A stretch of DNA of 64,000 bases from Lineus longissimus (GCF_910592395.1 NC_088315.1:19324219-19388218); one strand, 5' to 3'; positions 12,405-25,601 are shown, counted from the first letter of the stretch. Made by a program: numbers and translations. The notes: a model not told the origin generated them from the letters alone.

Positions 12405-12760
12405 ACTGCATATCTGGCCAACGGTACTTGGCTGACCTCTTGTCACTAAACTGTAATAGTGTGATCACAAATAGTAATGTTACACAGCCCTGGGCAGCCG
12501 GTGTCATAGTTGACCAATGTCATAGTTGACAATGTCATAGTTGACAATGTCATAGTTGACCAATGTCATAGTTGACCAATGTCATAGTTGGTCAATGTGA
12601 TAGTTGACCAATGTCATAGTTGACACCGTGAAAGAGCAATGGTTAGGCCCACCCGAGGATAATCTAGTGTTGTGAAACACCACTATCTTTTGGTAAATGT
12701 GATCTGATCGCATTCCTGAAATCAACAAGTACTTTCGATCAGAAGGATATGAAAGACATT
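12405..12760. mobile_element. Inverted-repeat element with internal GTCATAGTTGAC tandem array (family E)
   Basis: The left end TCTGGCCAACGGTACTTGGC and the right end AAGTACTTTCGATCAGAAGG are diverged inverted repeats. In the related copy at 39822-40155 they read GGCCAAAGGTACTTGG and GAGTACCTTTGGCCAG. Inside, at about 12502-12625, lies an array of about eight units of TGTCATAGTTGACCAA, alternating 13 and 16 bp. A third copy is at 59609-59915, without the array. A solo left end sits near 11866-11900. Confidence 0.7.
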
Positions 12761-12835
12761 TTACTCCTGCGATAAAAGTTCAGCACCTGACAGAGTCAAG
12801 AGACACAATTTCAAGAGACCTTAACTCGAGAGACC

Positions 12836-15800
12836 TTAACATCCAGGAACTCCAAACAAAGACTCACTGGCCGGTGTCTGCGTCAACTCCTCATAATCGA
12901 AATCCATAAAGTCCTCACCAAAATGATTGTCGTCTATCTCCTTCTCATCGTCCCACTGAAGATCAAGAGACGACGTCAAAGCAGACGCTCGGTCATCATC
13001 CACTTCAAAGTTATCAACGCGGCAGAATGAGTTCGCTTCCAACTGATCTCGCTCATATGAGTGACCATCGAAATTGTCTCGGCCATTTTTCAATCGATTG
13101 ACATCGTCCATGTCCGCATCGATATTTGGCCTATCAACCAATGGACTAACAACATTAACCGGTTTTGGTAACTGGTTTAGACTAGTCAGAGACGCGGCGC
13201 GACTTGAACACGAAGACAAAGACGGTTTAACAGCACATATTTCCGTCATTTTCATGGTATTATTCTCGTCGAGGTAATAAAACGACATAACCGTGTCCAT
13301 CTCCTCGACGCGCTCTAAATAAGTTTCAAACGCGTCATAACCTTGTGCACAGTGCGTTGCTCTTTTGCTCCTGGTCGCGTGACCTTGCGAATCCACACTC
13401 GGCGAAGAATCGACGTCCTCGACTGTCGCAGTGATATTGACGTCATGTCCCGCCCGATGTTCCTCCATTACCTGCTGCTCCAACTGATGTAAACATTCCA
13501 GCGGCGATTTCGCCTCCGTTTTCAAGTCCATGGCAAATCCCAGGTTGACATTCCTGACCTTTGACCTGTTGACTAGTACTCCAGCAGCCTTGTCACGCTC
13601 AAGTTCTTGATTGAATTCCATCTCGGTGATGTTTAACTCGCAAGTGAATCTGGAAAAGAAGCAGATGGTATGTTTTAGATTCAAGAATCTTGACCTCGAT
13701 TCCTTAGTCTGATATCAACAGTGGCAGAGCCAACTTCATTCTTTGGTCTATCTTGAAACCTTTCAGTAAACCTCAAGAATAGCCCTTCAATCGGACACTT
13801 GAATCCTTACTGACCTGGCACTATAACTTTTGCGCTTGCTGGTCAGGTATTTGAGCAATACGCGGACAGCGTGTGGCAGCTCGCCGATGACCCATTTAGC
13901 ATCAGTCGTCATGTGAGGTAGATAGGAATAGAACCTGAAAATGAATCAAGGAAAACATGAAGAATACAACAGATGATGATATCCATACAACTTCCGATAG
14001 TTTGACATCGGAAAAGACTGAGAAATTTTGGCCAATGATGCCAATTCCTCTTCTTTGTATATGTACCACTCTTGAGATACTAGTGTATTTTGAATGTCAC
14101 TACGGTCGAATGTTAATCATCATTGGAGAGCACGAAGGAATTAATTGCACTTGATAGTTTTTGTCTTCTAGCCTTCGGTTAGGGACGAGGTACAAGAAAT
14201 TGCTGGTATACGTCTCATTATCAGTCAAAGTAATGGTAAACGACTTGCTCAAGGTCACAAGAGAAGTAGTGTCAGTGCCTGGTATCAGCTACTACCGGAC
14301 TACTCAACTTCTCTGACTCAAGTAAGTCAAACTGAGGATGGCATCACCAGGAGAAAGACAGGGGGAGCTCTATGTGCCTCACGTTCTATGTGTCCCGGGT
14401 TCTATGCATCCAAGGCCTGGGGACACATAGAACCACACTTGATTTGGAGGACTCACAGACCCTAGGATGCGTACGGATGACCACCGAAAGATTCTTACCT
14501 TTTTGTGACGTTGACTAATATATCGAAAGGTAGCACGGATGGTGACATCATCAGGGCCAGGATTCTGTACACACGGTGATTGTAAACGTTGGCCATGAGA
14601 CTGTTCCTAACACATGCATCGTGCAGCTCTGAAAAACAAAAGAGTTTTGGGTTTAAAATACAGTAGAACCCCTCTATTGAGGACACCCTGGTCAATGGGC
14701 CTGCCTTCCAGATGCATTAGCCTAAAAGAACCAGGAGCTATCAATGAGGTCTTAACTAGGGCAAGAAGGTCTGTGGCTCAATGTTACGAGAGAGTTTGTC
14801 TATTTGAATGGCGCAACCCCCATCACTTGCATTCCTCAACAACAATTTAGTTAAAAATTGAACACTCACTGTTCATGACAATATCAGGCGGACTATCTAG
14901 CAACGCGACTTGCTGACGTCGCCGACATTCATGACAATCATCATCGGCATAGCAGACGTCTCTTTCAATCGTCCCATCCACCATTTCCTCGACCTCGTGC
15001 GCATCATCTGATTCCATTGCACAAGCCCCGTCTAATTCTAGTGACGAGTCGACTTGATCTGTTTCACTCTCACACTCGGAGACAAGCCGTCCCTCCTGAT
15101 GGATGCTGGATGTGATACTCAGGTGATTGACACAAGAGATGAGATCTGAAGAGAAGAAGTCGATGAACCCTTTAAAATCGCTCGTACAATGCAACAGTTA
15201 CTCACTTAGAACAAAGTTTAGATTCATGATAGTTTCATTTTGACCTGACAAGTTGATTCTTCTGCCTTCAGATCATTGTGATCTTGTCATATCCTCCAGG
15301 TTTGAACCAAGCTAGAGGTGGCTTGGCCACTGTGACCCAGGCCCAGGCCAAAGGTATCTGCTGTTGCCCAAATGACTGTCGTGGAAAACAAGCTCCGTTG
15401 GAGTCTGCAGTTGATACATAGAGGGAGACTTAGTCTTTTCTATCAGTCTTTCTATCATCGCTGCAACCCACGGATTCAAACTCAGGCAAAAGTAACTTCA
15501 TTTTGCTGGAAAGTAACTCAACCTGCAAAGAACTTGTAAAGACATGAGCCCAAAGTTACGATTTCGACAAAAATTGCCGAAATCATTCCCTCCAAAACTG
15601 GCTTTGCCACAGATCGATGTAAGCTCTATGCTAGATAATGAATACATACTGTTTCTTTGCAAGAAGTTGAGCGCGTCATCGAAACCCTGCCGACACATCT
15701 GGCTCAGGATTTCCGGATGCGGTGGGAACAAGATCCGCGTCATCCGATACAGATTCCGTGTCGAGCACTGGATGCTGGTATTGGCAAGATTGAAATAGAG

Positions 15801-18800
15801 GAAGCTCGCTGACATATCGCGTGGACAGATGTCGCTTTCTCCCGCCCAGGGTGAGACGGTGATGGTGTTGTCATTGAGGATCGGTATGTTGTCGCTGAGG
15901 CCACCATCGACATACCGCTGGAACAGAATGGAAGAAAATAAGATCCTAACATCGCAAACAAAAAAATCTCATAGCCAATGGTTTACACTGTTGGGTAACA
16001 CCAAAAATATACAAGCGAGCCGAAAATAAACATCTCAACCAACATTTAAAGCTTTTCTCAATCTGTGTGTCTCATGGGTATAGCCCATTGGCCTCAGTTC
16101 TGCAAAATTCCACCAGAGTCCAGCACCAGTTGGCATGTACATGTAATTACCTCGCCTTATACATTTTTGCTAAAACACAATATTGGCCCAGGATTCGACT
16201 CCGCAGAGAACACAGACTCTTTATCTCGCTGTGCAAGGATGAGATAGGTGGAATTGGAGAATATATGGCAGATGTCACAGATACAACTAAGATGTTACGA
16301 CTGATTGTGACATTGTCTCTGAAATATGCTACTCCTCGATCGTCTTGTGTGAGTTGGAGTTGACGACCTATGCACCAGATGGAGCCACCGGCCATAAGGC
16401 AAGTTTTGTCGGTACTTACTGCTCCTCTGTACGTGGGTGGAATCAGGCCGCTGTAGAAGGGGATGAAAGCACTGCACATCAACGCCTGGAATGGGAACGT
16501 GGAGTCTATCATATGCATACATATCGACCCCCCTCAAGGCATTGCAAATGCCATGTACTTATTTAAAAAACTTTTTGTCAAACTTGTTATTGTGGGGGGG
16601 GGGGGGGGGGTGGGAAGGGCCTAGGGAAATTTTCCTCTTTCTTGATGATATGAGGAAGCAGACACAGCCGGCATTAATGCGCAGTTGATAATTTCAGAAA
16701 CCACCGGGCAGACGGTTATCAGTCTAGTCATTATCTTAGTCATAAGTCTAATCTTATTTTGAAGCGGAAAGGACACTTTTGACCTGAGGTCAACTGCAGT
16801 ATTAAAACTGACCTTAGATGTTACTTAAAATAGCATCCAGGATGGTGTTTATCAGACATGTTTACCAGACTTCTCATCTAAAGTCCAGGTGCATGCTTGA
16901 AGATAAATTTAATTTGGTCAGAATGGCCTACCGGTAGTTTCATTATGTATCATGCCACAACCAAGATTGTAAAGTATTTGATGTGACCACCTTCTAACTG
17001 GCAAATAGGGGAGCTCTATCGAACAGCTTTCTTAAGGGTCCCTAGACGTTCCCAACCATAACATATCAAAAATTGTCTACAGCTCTCTTAAAATTAATCA
17101 TATAAATTCAGTCCCTCCCCCTTCCAAACGTATGAAGGAGGGTTAGGAAAAGTGTGGGACGTCAGAATTTGAGATGGTCGGTGAGGTTCAGCTGGTCCAA
17201 TACGCATGTCAGAAGAATGAGGACCAACTGATTCACGTTGTCTGACATGTGAAAAATATGATTCAAAATGCTGTAAGGACTGTTCAAAGTGCACACAAAC
17301 AATAAATCGCATCAATCGGGCTAAGCAAAGAATTTGTATTTATTTTTGATAGCGAGATAATTATGTATAGGCCTCTTGACCTCGATTTTGTAAAACACGA
17401 GACATCACTCAGCGACTTTCTCCTACTGGATCTGTGAATGCATTTTATCAATGTCAAACTGAACTTTGTTCTTCTGTTGTAGTGATGACCGATGACTGTC
17501 ACCTCCTTAAAGGGTAACTCGTGTCAAATTTCACCATATAATGTTTTAGCTGTTTTTGACAAATGACTACGTCACTTTCTCATAAATCTGTAAGGTTTTC
17601 GAATCGAAATGCACATTTTCTAGAAATTGATGGTTTAATCCCGCCCGGACGGCTCGCTTCGATGCCGTTTTCGTTGATGATGTCACAACATGAACATTTT
17701 CGCGGTCGCGGTGGTTTACATTCAGCGATTTTATAATAAATCTAATCAAAAATGGAAAATTTGAGCTTTACATTTGTGATCAACAATTAAAAACGGACGT
17801 ATTTTCCGCAAAGTTGTAAATCACATCATAGTATAACTTTAAAAGCTAACCCTCTCACACACGAAATCACCAATAAGGGTCTCTCACAATATATCAAAAT
17901 TGCTCAAACTTGCACAGGGTATAATTTTCTGTCTCATGACCCCGTCCCTCAACTTTGCCTATTTGCCACATGAAGACCACCAGTTTTACCCAGCAGCTCA
18001 TGCCTGTAATCCCCCTATAAAATCAGCTTGCTCACCTGAATAAGGTCTTGTCTTGACTCGTATTCAGATACAACCAGATTCTTCCGGTCGCTAACACGTG
18101 TGAGCGATATATGGAGACGACCGCTGCACATCTTGTGGGCGTCGGGCGGCAAGATACTCTCAATACCATCTTGGAGTATCTGGGCGATGTTGAAGCTCGG
18201 ATGGAATGGGCCGAGAGCTCGGGAGCGGGCCTTGGTCGCTATGTGGAGGACGAAGGTCGTACACTCACCTGTAACAAAAGGTCAAAGGTCAAATGGTAAC
18301 TCCTTTTTGAATAAGCAGGATACTACATTTCACAAAAAAATCATTTTTTTTCTATCAGTGATACTACTAACACCTATTGAGCAACTGGGACCACCCCAGA
18401 ACTCCAAATGAAATAATTTATTTTTGTAGGTCTGTCCCCGATTTCTAACCCCAAGGAACCAAACACCAATAGATCTGCATTGTCATTTCCTGTCCCACAT
18501 GTATTGTCAAGTAGACATTTAATCCATACATGCTACTTATGCAATACATTATGTAATCAAGTTGAATAATGAAATCTTAAATGAAATCTTTGCTTTGGTT
18601 GACAACAGAGGTTTATTTGAGATTTTATTTGTAACAGGTGAATTGAAAGACTGCCAACTGGCAGGATTAAGAAATTTTTTAACAGATTTGCCATCATGGA
18701 TCGATTTTCTTACAGGGCAACATTTTAATATTATTGATCCAACCAAAAGAAATAACTAACATACTGCACATAAAAAAACCTTAACCTCATTCATTTGCGG

Positions 18801-20184
18801 CTTCTGTATTGATGTGTGTTTCAACTTAAAATACTGATTGCATATCAAGAATGACGACTTAAAAGTGCATCTGGTTTTTTTGACAAAACCGATATCAAAT
18901 ACCTGATTAAGAATTTAGGTGGCCTGATTAATGGCCCTAAAATGTCATGAAACAATAGGTATAACTGTGTCGTGACACTTAATTCCAGCATGTTCTAAAA
19001 GCGTGACACAACCTTATATTACGAGATACTCCCAACCTTATGGAAGGCCATCGAACTATAAATCGAAGGGAGAATATTAAAAAAAGAATAGATCAGTCAG
19101 ATGACGGAAGTTGAAAATTCTTATGCATGTTTAGATAACATGATATAGGACTGCGTAACTCTTAACAGTGCCGAAACTTGACTTTTGGACTGGAATTTAA
19201 GTCCAAGACTGAGAAAAATTTGGATTTTACAACAGATTTAACTGTCGTTATCAATGAGAAGGAACTCTTCAAGGCTACTAATAAGAATCAAGTTCCAAAC
19301 TGAGAAAAAAATGGTGGAATATCTTTAGGCTTTTAATTCATACTGTCTAACAAAACACTTCAACAGCGGACGACGTTGGTTGGTCCAAAGCCCAAGGACT
19401 GCGATATTTTGCCCACCTGTTTATAGTACTGCTGTTGGCTGAACCTGATAGTCATACGTATATATATATTCGGCTAAACTTTAGAATTACCGATCGGATG
19501 TTCCTCCGCACTATATAAGTTGTGAATCGGTTTAAAGGGTTAGGGTTAGGGTTAGGCTACTTGTTCATTATTCGGTATTCATTCGCCCCTTAGACCTATA
19601 CTTCCGATCGGGAATTCTAAAGTCGTTCCATATATTCTATTCCTGAATGACTTAATAGCAGATGTGCTGCCCCCCCCCCCCCCCCCCCCGCCCTCAAGGT
19701 CTCTCATATAAAAATGTTAATGAGCTCTCTACGGTCAGCCTGTTATAACAGTGAGTACAGTAAGTACAACTTAAAATTAGGAAAAGGGATTAGGCCCTAG
19801 TCACTGGTCAAGGAAATAGAAGGTACTCATGCACTTATTATTACCCAGTTACCCAGTGACCTACTTACTGACTTATTTCATGGCAACATGCCAAACCCCA
19901 TTTGTACAGAATCAAACGGGCAGAAATACATCATCATCAGAGTACATTTAATTAGTAAAAATAGACAATCATGACAAAATTAAAGAAGAATGTATAATTT
20001 GAGAAACTGACACGATTAACTTACCCAAACAGACATCTGTCAGGAGACAAGCCGCAGCAAGTGCACCAGCACTGGCACCAGAAATCTTCCCTTTCGACAA
20101 GTGGGGAGCATATTCCCTGATACAACTTGCCACCCCAACGTGGTAAATCCCCAGAAATCCGCACCCCGCAAACGATAAATTCAT
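12836..20184 (-). CDS. PNPLA2: Adipose triglyceride lipase, PNPLA2/brummer type
   Basis: Patatin-like lipase that releases the first fatty acid from triacylglycerol on lipid droplets. Eight minus-strand exons join in frame: 20184-20025, 18268-18036, 16485-16420, 15917-15650, 15145-14870, 14628-14499, 13934-13815, 13649-12836, for 688 residues. It opens directly with the patatin fold ([20 protein letters not shown]). The nucleophile is in GASAG (36-40, Ser38) and the second dyad residue is Asp157 in YVDGGLSDN, the same numbering as fly brummer. Further family blocks are [37 protein letters not shown] and [13 protein letters not shown]. Residues from about 240 match the ATGL C-terminal half, and the last exon adds a long Asp/Glu/Ser-rich tail of about 270 residues with no domain I recognise. 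The start was chosen because the patatin fold begins there; it is head-to-head with SAAL1. Confidence 0.93.
17511..17838. mobile_element. TTAA-flanked MITE, family C, in the lipase intron 2
   Basis: Flanked by TTAA at 17507-17510 and 17839-17842. The ends AGGGTAACTCGTG and (reverse) AGTTATACTATGATG are short imperfect inverted repeats. About 90 percent similar by eye to the copy at 33017-33368, but lacking a 27-bp internal segment after GATGCCGTT. Non-coding. TTAA targets suggest piggyBac-type mobilisation. Confidence 0.7.
17850..18016. mobile_element. TTAA-type MITE fragment, family B
   Basis: Core homology to 6880-7091 and 8592-8796 (CTCACA...CAAACTTGCACA and CCCGTCCCTCAACTTTGCC), with the degenerate right end TGCCTGTAATCCCCCT. 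It directly follows the family-C element at 17511-17838. Confidence 0.45.
19479..19622. mobile_element. Small hairpin element carrying (TTAGGG)3 (family F)
   Basis: The ends CTTTAGAATTACCGATCGGA and TCCGATCGGGAATTCTAAAG are near-perfect inverted complements. The core contains GGGTTAGGGTTAGGGTTAGG at about 19538-19557, a telomere-type hexamer run. Related ends occur at 30558-30677 and 48318 onward. It lies in intron 1 of the lipase gene. Confidence 0.7.
19671..19689. repeat. Poly-C/poly-G homopolymer tract
   Basis: About 19 consecutive C. Similar runs are at 5462-5485 (C) and 16594-16610 (G). Homopolymer lengths this long are often uncertain in assemblies. Confidence 0.8.
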
Positions 20185-20949
20185 GTCCCAAGTGATGCCC
20201 CAAACACTGATGAACGAAATTACATAACGGAGCTTGACATCTGACCACTCACTTGAAGAGAAAACAGTAATTAGAAAGGGGCTAACGTGGCCTGACTGAA
20301 CACGTTGTTGTGTAATGGGGGTTTGTTTTGGTATCGCGTGACCCAACCTTCTTTACGTCATTAGAATCGGACACTCTGATTGGTTTAGACGTAATTGCAG
20401 TGTCAATTGATTCATCAATATAATTTCGCAATTCGACAAATTGTAGCTGAGCGCTGCATTTCAACAGATGTTGGATTGATTTTTACAACTAGTCTGGTTG
20501 CTACTAAAATATCAAAAGCTGAATAAATTCAAAATAGAGAAAACAGTGAAAAACTAGATTTAATTTATGCCAAGCCAAACCTCTTGAATTGGCCAATCAC
20601 GATGTCTGTGTATTCCTTGAGTTAGTCTTATTTGTTTACTACAGTTTGACAAGTGAAACAGTTTTTTTTATTTATTCTCATGGTGATACATGATTAAATT
20701 ACCCAAAATGAAACATTATATCAATGCACAGTACTGCATTAGTTTTATTTCATATAAGTTATGTTTTTCATCATATTAGTTCACAATTATCTAATAATGT
20801 CACCAGCGTGAGAGACCATAAACTAAGATGTCAGCGCCCATGTGAGGAAACATTTTTCATGTTTTCCTGAAGTTTTCAATGTTTTTATCAAAATACGTGT
20901 CGGTACACTTGTAACTTCTGTATCTCGTACCGTCTGGCAAACTTGCAGA
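20185..20949. promoter_or_regulatory. Bidirectional promoter region, PNPLA2 lipase and SAAL1
   Basis: Only 765 bp separate the divergent start codons, so both promoters fit in this segment. It has no recognisable transposon and no obvious TATA box. The half near the lipase (20330-20470) is less AT-rich than the half near SAAL1. No specific transcription-factor sites are claimed. Confidence 0.5.
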
Positions 20950-23900
20950 ATGGCTGACAGTGATGGTAAGATTTAATTTGCCTTATTTTGACCAAAAACA
21001 AAGGTTTCAGTGCATGAGGTGTCCGAACTCCAGCTCTGCCCTACCACTGCAAGTGTGATCCAGGGCATCTTCTGAGGTGGTTGTTCGGCTACCCTGCATG
21101 TATGTGTTTGAAGACAATTGCAAGTATTATAGAACTAGACTACATTGACGACAAATAGCAAGTGAAAGCATCTTCATCTGCCAAGTTATACAATGCATGC
21201 AGGCAGACTTTAGGTTGAGAGTGAGACATTGTAATTTGTATGCAGGCCATTGTTGAGAATTTGGGGTCGTGGACATCAACGAGTAGTGACCAGTACCATT
21301 CCATGTCATGATGTCACTATTCCCCTACCCTCAGCTTTGAAAGAATGGGTTCTGTTTCATGTGACTCTCTTTACAAGTGCTGGTGTTTCTATCTTTGCTT
21401 CCTCTTCTTCTCCATTTGGAATTTTGTTGGGTGCACGCTAGACAGTCGGTCCGTTTTCAGTATGAATCTTTGAAATGATTTGTTTTTCTCGACTTTCAGA
21501 ATCATGTGACCGTAACCCTTCCCCACCCAAGGAACTTATGACCAATGCGGACCTGATCCATGCTGACAATATTGGTGACACAGTCTTCAGCAAACACTGG
21601 CTGTTTACAACTCTGATGAAACTGATCGAGGAGGTTGACAAACACGAAGAAAAAACTGATGAAGAGCAATCTGAGTTTGGTTTCGATGTTGATGAAGATT
21701 TGCAAAATGAGCTTTGTAAATTATGGGATATGTCGATGAACAGCGATGTCAGCAAGTTCTTGCAGGAATTCAAGGCCGTTGATATTCTGACAAGTCTGAT
21801 AGTGAAGTCTCGTGCACCAAGAGTAACGGTGAGTTTCAAAACTGAATTCTTGATTGCTTTTCTTCTCATTCAATGCATTATTATGCAACTATCAATACGT
21901 GTCTTCACCCTCCTCCATGTTGTCTCCCCTTGCCAAGGACTTGTAAATGCATACGACCTTAGCAAGTGTTCTTTCGGATAGTGACACTGACATAGTACAC
22001 AATATGCGACTCCAAAGACATCGACTTTTTGTCTCAACCATATGGTAACAATGCAACAAGATTTCACCAATTGGCTGAAAAATTAACCCTTACATGCCTA
22101 AACTGACACATTTACAGCGTCTTTGTGTCCTTGGCTTGAAAAGGGGGGGTGCAAGGCGCGCATTGATTCTAGCATTGGAACGTTTTGAAAGTGGACAAGT
22201 CTTGAAATTGCTCCCCAGTACTAAAGTTGATCTTAGTCTTTCGCTTACTTTTAACTCATGAATTTGTTTTCTAGTTATTTGATGACTTCTTTCATGGTTT
22301 TAGGAAATTGTTATCGGTATCCTTGGCAACATGGCCTGCAATGAAGAGATTTGTAAAGACATGACCAGGAATCAAAAGTTCATGTAAGTCAAGACCTGGT
22401 TTTTGAACTACTAATTGCAAAGGCCAATGGTCACACGAGTCTTCTTCTTCTAAGAGTTTTTCTTATTGATTTTCTTTTAGCTATACGACAGAACCGGGCT
22501 TATGTCTCTACTAAACCTGGCTGTCGTCTCATGTTCCTCCCTCTCTCCCTAGAGCTTTGTCTCCATTGCTGCAACGTTCAGCTCAGTGGCCAGTCTGTCG
22601 GTGAACAAGTGTGGGCAGCTCTGGTGTCTGATCTGGAGCAAAGGCAACAGGCTACACGAGAGAATAGTACAGACGGATTGGCCTTTGAGACAGGCAGATA
22701 TTGTTTGAAAACAGTTGCAGAGATGAAAATGAAATCGTTTCAGCCACACTGACTTCATATGCAACTTGTATTTTCAGAGATGTTGCACTTTTTCTCCTTG
22801 AGAATCCGGACACAGAGACACTGCTGGAAACAACGAGGTGAGTTACATTTCCTTTCCGAAATATTGAGAAAAGGAAGTTGCTGTGTTGATCAGGATGAAC
22901 AATATCAGAAAGAAAGTAAATGATGTCATTATATACTTTCTTTCGGAGAGATTGGAAGTCTGTGCGAAAGGACCACTTTCCAAAACATCCTCGATACCAG
23001 GCTGTCGTATCCTCGTCCCCTTGCACATGTTACATCAGCTCGATTGTTAGTGCCCGAGGTTTAGGATGTTACAGAATTGGCTTACAAGCATTTGTTGGTT
23101 GTGACTATGTCTTCAGAAGCCTGTCTTCCAATGAGACATCTCAAATTCTTTGTTGATCTCTTTTTCCAGGTTGCTGTTCACATGTGTGTCCTCAAGCGAG
23201 TCGCGTGCAGTTTGGACGGCGGCCATCAAAGCCGATGAGAAAACCTTCACAAATATAAAGTTTATCTTATCAAGCTCAACCAACAGTAAGTTTTGTCATG
23301 GATTATGGAACGTTTCTTTTCATGAAGAAGCTTGTGAAATCTGTCTACTGTAGTCACCCGATATCCTTTTCGATTTCAGCTGATTTGTTGAAGAACACGG
23401 GGGAGCTACTTGACAAACTGCTCGATGTGGATGAGACATTCTGCAGCCTGTGGGGCAAGGAGGACCTCGTCTTTGCAATTCAGGAGGCTATGAAACAAAT
23501 TGGGTACGTGGCAATGTTTAAAACTTAAATTATAAAGCATGCTTCTCGAAGTGCCATTTGACCTTTGATTTAACAGCAGAACCTCTCTGTAAGGGTACCT
23601 ATGCGCCTGACAAGTGCTGTTCTTCATAGTGAGGTGTCCTGATTAGAGAGGTCAGATTGAATGGCACAAAACTGTTTGGGTCCAAAACTGGTGTCCTTAT
23701 CAGGGAGGGTGTCCCCAATAGTGAGGGTTTCCTCAATAGAGAGGTGTCCACTAAGGGGTTCCAATGTACCACGTGTTACATTCTTATTCCCTGTAGCTAG
23801 ATCAAGTTCCAGGCGACATACCACTCGCATGACAAACATTTGATGGTCTACCGTATTGGGACAACTAACATGGGCTCACGAATTGTCTCATTTTCGTTTC

Positions 23901-25601
23901 CTGTCTTTTGCTTCAGGTACCGTGTGTGTGACGCGCTCGACACGTATCTCCACATCTATCAACTTCTGTCGACGACACAAGAGGGCGTCGCCGCACTCAG
24001 TAAGTATCATCGTTATCGTCATCATCGAGATCTAATTTTTGCAATCATCTGTAAATGCCAAACAAACAACACAAAAATTAAAGGCACGCAAAAAATATTT
24101 GTTTACCGTAAACACGGCTGGGTTTTGGAATGGTATTTTTTGAGATGCAGAGATGGACTAATGCTGTCAGGATTCACATCCATATTCAAAGCGCAAACAA
24201 GCAATATAAATCGCAGCTACCAGTGATCTCTTGTCGGCGGGTAGAACCTGGAAAAGCGCTATATTAGTTAATCATGTTATATAGTATTGATATATTTATT
24301 TGTTTTTATCCGATCAGTTGCCAACTGCGATGACGTGTTTGCATCACTGATGCGTTTCCTGGTGAATATCTGTGAAGACGAGATCCTTGGTTTAGAGGGC
24401 AGAGAAGGAAGCCTCGCATCGGCTATTTCTGTCCTCAACGTCCTCGGCATGGTAGATTGTGATAAGTTTTCACTCGTTAGCGAAGGTAAGACATTTGTTA
24501 GAACTCTAGTTAGCAACAAAGGGATATGCCATTTATGATTACTGGTGGTCCAGGAAAATAGAAATGCAGCTATTCTCAACGCCGTAGTGCTATTAGTTAT
24601 TATGCATACAAATTTGCTGAAACTTGGTATTCATAGTACTTGTATATATGTCTACACAATACATTGTTGAAATTTATATTCAGTGTGTATTTAGACAAGG
24701 CCACAGAGATTCGAATATTAACATTTGTCTTGGTTCCCGTTATCTTCCAGATCACCATTTCATGAGATGTTTACTGAAAATCCTCGAGGCCCTATACCCT
24801 CGTATCGAAGCAAAGCGGAAGTTGAAAGACCAAAGTAGCGCCACGCAGCGAAATAGAGACACGTCGTCAAATTGTGGGGACGGCCATATAGAAAATGGTC
24901 ATGATTCAAAAAGTGCGGAAACAAATCAAATGGAATATAATGTAAACAATGTGTCAAAGTCCGTGGATAAAACAACTGAGTCGGTTCCTTCCAGTTCCCA
25001 GGGCAATTCAAATTCAGACCCGTTGCAGGAGCTGACCTTTGACCATGTGACCTCTGATTTTCTTTATAGTATTATTCAGGGCTTCTTGGTGGATATCGTC
25101 AAAATGTTGCAGTCGATGTGCCTTTGTTCGCAAGAGCAGGTGAGTGCTGCCATATTTTGTGAGATTTGTGTGTTTCTGCAGGACAGCTCGGTAGCAGGCG
25201 TTGTTCCTGTGTTCTACTTGAAATGCTGTCTTATAAAAGTCACACTGAAGTGAAATCTACTTTAGTTCTTAATGCATAAATGAGAGTTTTCTCTGTATTG
25301 CGTGGGGGATTGTATTCAGGGAGTCTGAACCAACATAACCATGGTGGGCGTTGAGGACGTTGGTCTGGCCGTGTTAACGATGTCTTTTTTATATTCGTTC
25401 CAGAATTCTGACGAGACGACTGCCCCAGCCATACTGCACTACCTAGACGATGACTGTCCTCGGGGGCGAATACACACAATGCTCAGAACATTGGAAGAGG
25501 CTGAAAAAGGGCAGGAAACTGACTTTATCAAAATCACACGTGATCTTGCCAGGAAATATGATTTGAACAGACTCAGTGACATTGAGGAGGATGATAGATG
25601 A
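20950..25601 (+). CDS. SAAL1: SAAL1 (serum amyloid A-like 1), armadillo-like protein
   Basis: SAAL1 is a conserved animal protein linked in vertebrates to cell proliferation; its biochemical role is poorly defined. Ten exons keep frame: 20950-20965, 21500-21828, 22304-22383, 22778-22837, 23170-23285, 23380-23503, 23917-23999, 24318-24485, 24751-25139, 25404-25601, giving 520 residues. Diagnostic blocks are DRNPSPP, DNIGDTVFSKHWLF, an acidic segment leading to ELCKLWDMSMNSDVSKFLQEF, and EIVIGILGNMACNEEIC. The remainder is a series of helical repeats. A low-complexity Ser/Asn/Gln-rich insert in exon 9 (about residues 365-420) precedes the conserved C-terminal helix and the FIKITRDLARKYDL tail. 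Exon 1 encodes only MADSD plus one base; it is accepted because its phase and GTAAG donor fit exon 2 exactly. Slightly longer than the vertebrate protein. Confidence 0.92.
23577..23767. mobile_element. TA-flanked MITE (family G, AGAACCTCTCTATTAAGG) in SAAL1 intron 6
   Basis: A diverged full-length copy: left end AGCAGAACCTCTCTGTAAGG, right end GTGTCCACTAAGGGGTTCCA. The interior pattern matches the other family copies: GGTGTCCTGATTAGAGAGGTC, then ATTGAATGG, then GTGTCC...GAGAG. See 35907-36084 for the best-preserved copy. Confidence 0.7.

Larger units (their letters stand above)
9033..12835. other. Convergent 3' region between FDPS and the PNPLA lipase
   Basis: The two genes end toward each other here. 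The stretch holds FDPS 3' UTR, a decayed family-D element at about 9150-9350, a GTCCTGGAGCTC minisatellite (10000-10490), AT-rich DNA, an inverted-repeat element (12114-12316) and a tandem-bearing element (12405-12760). Candidate minus-strand poly(A) signals for the lipase are at 10931-10936 and 11205-11210. No further exon is recognised. Confidence 0.5.
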
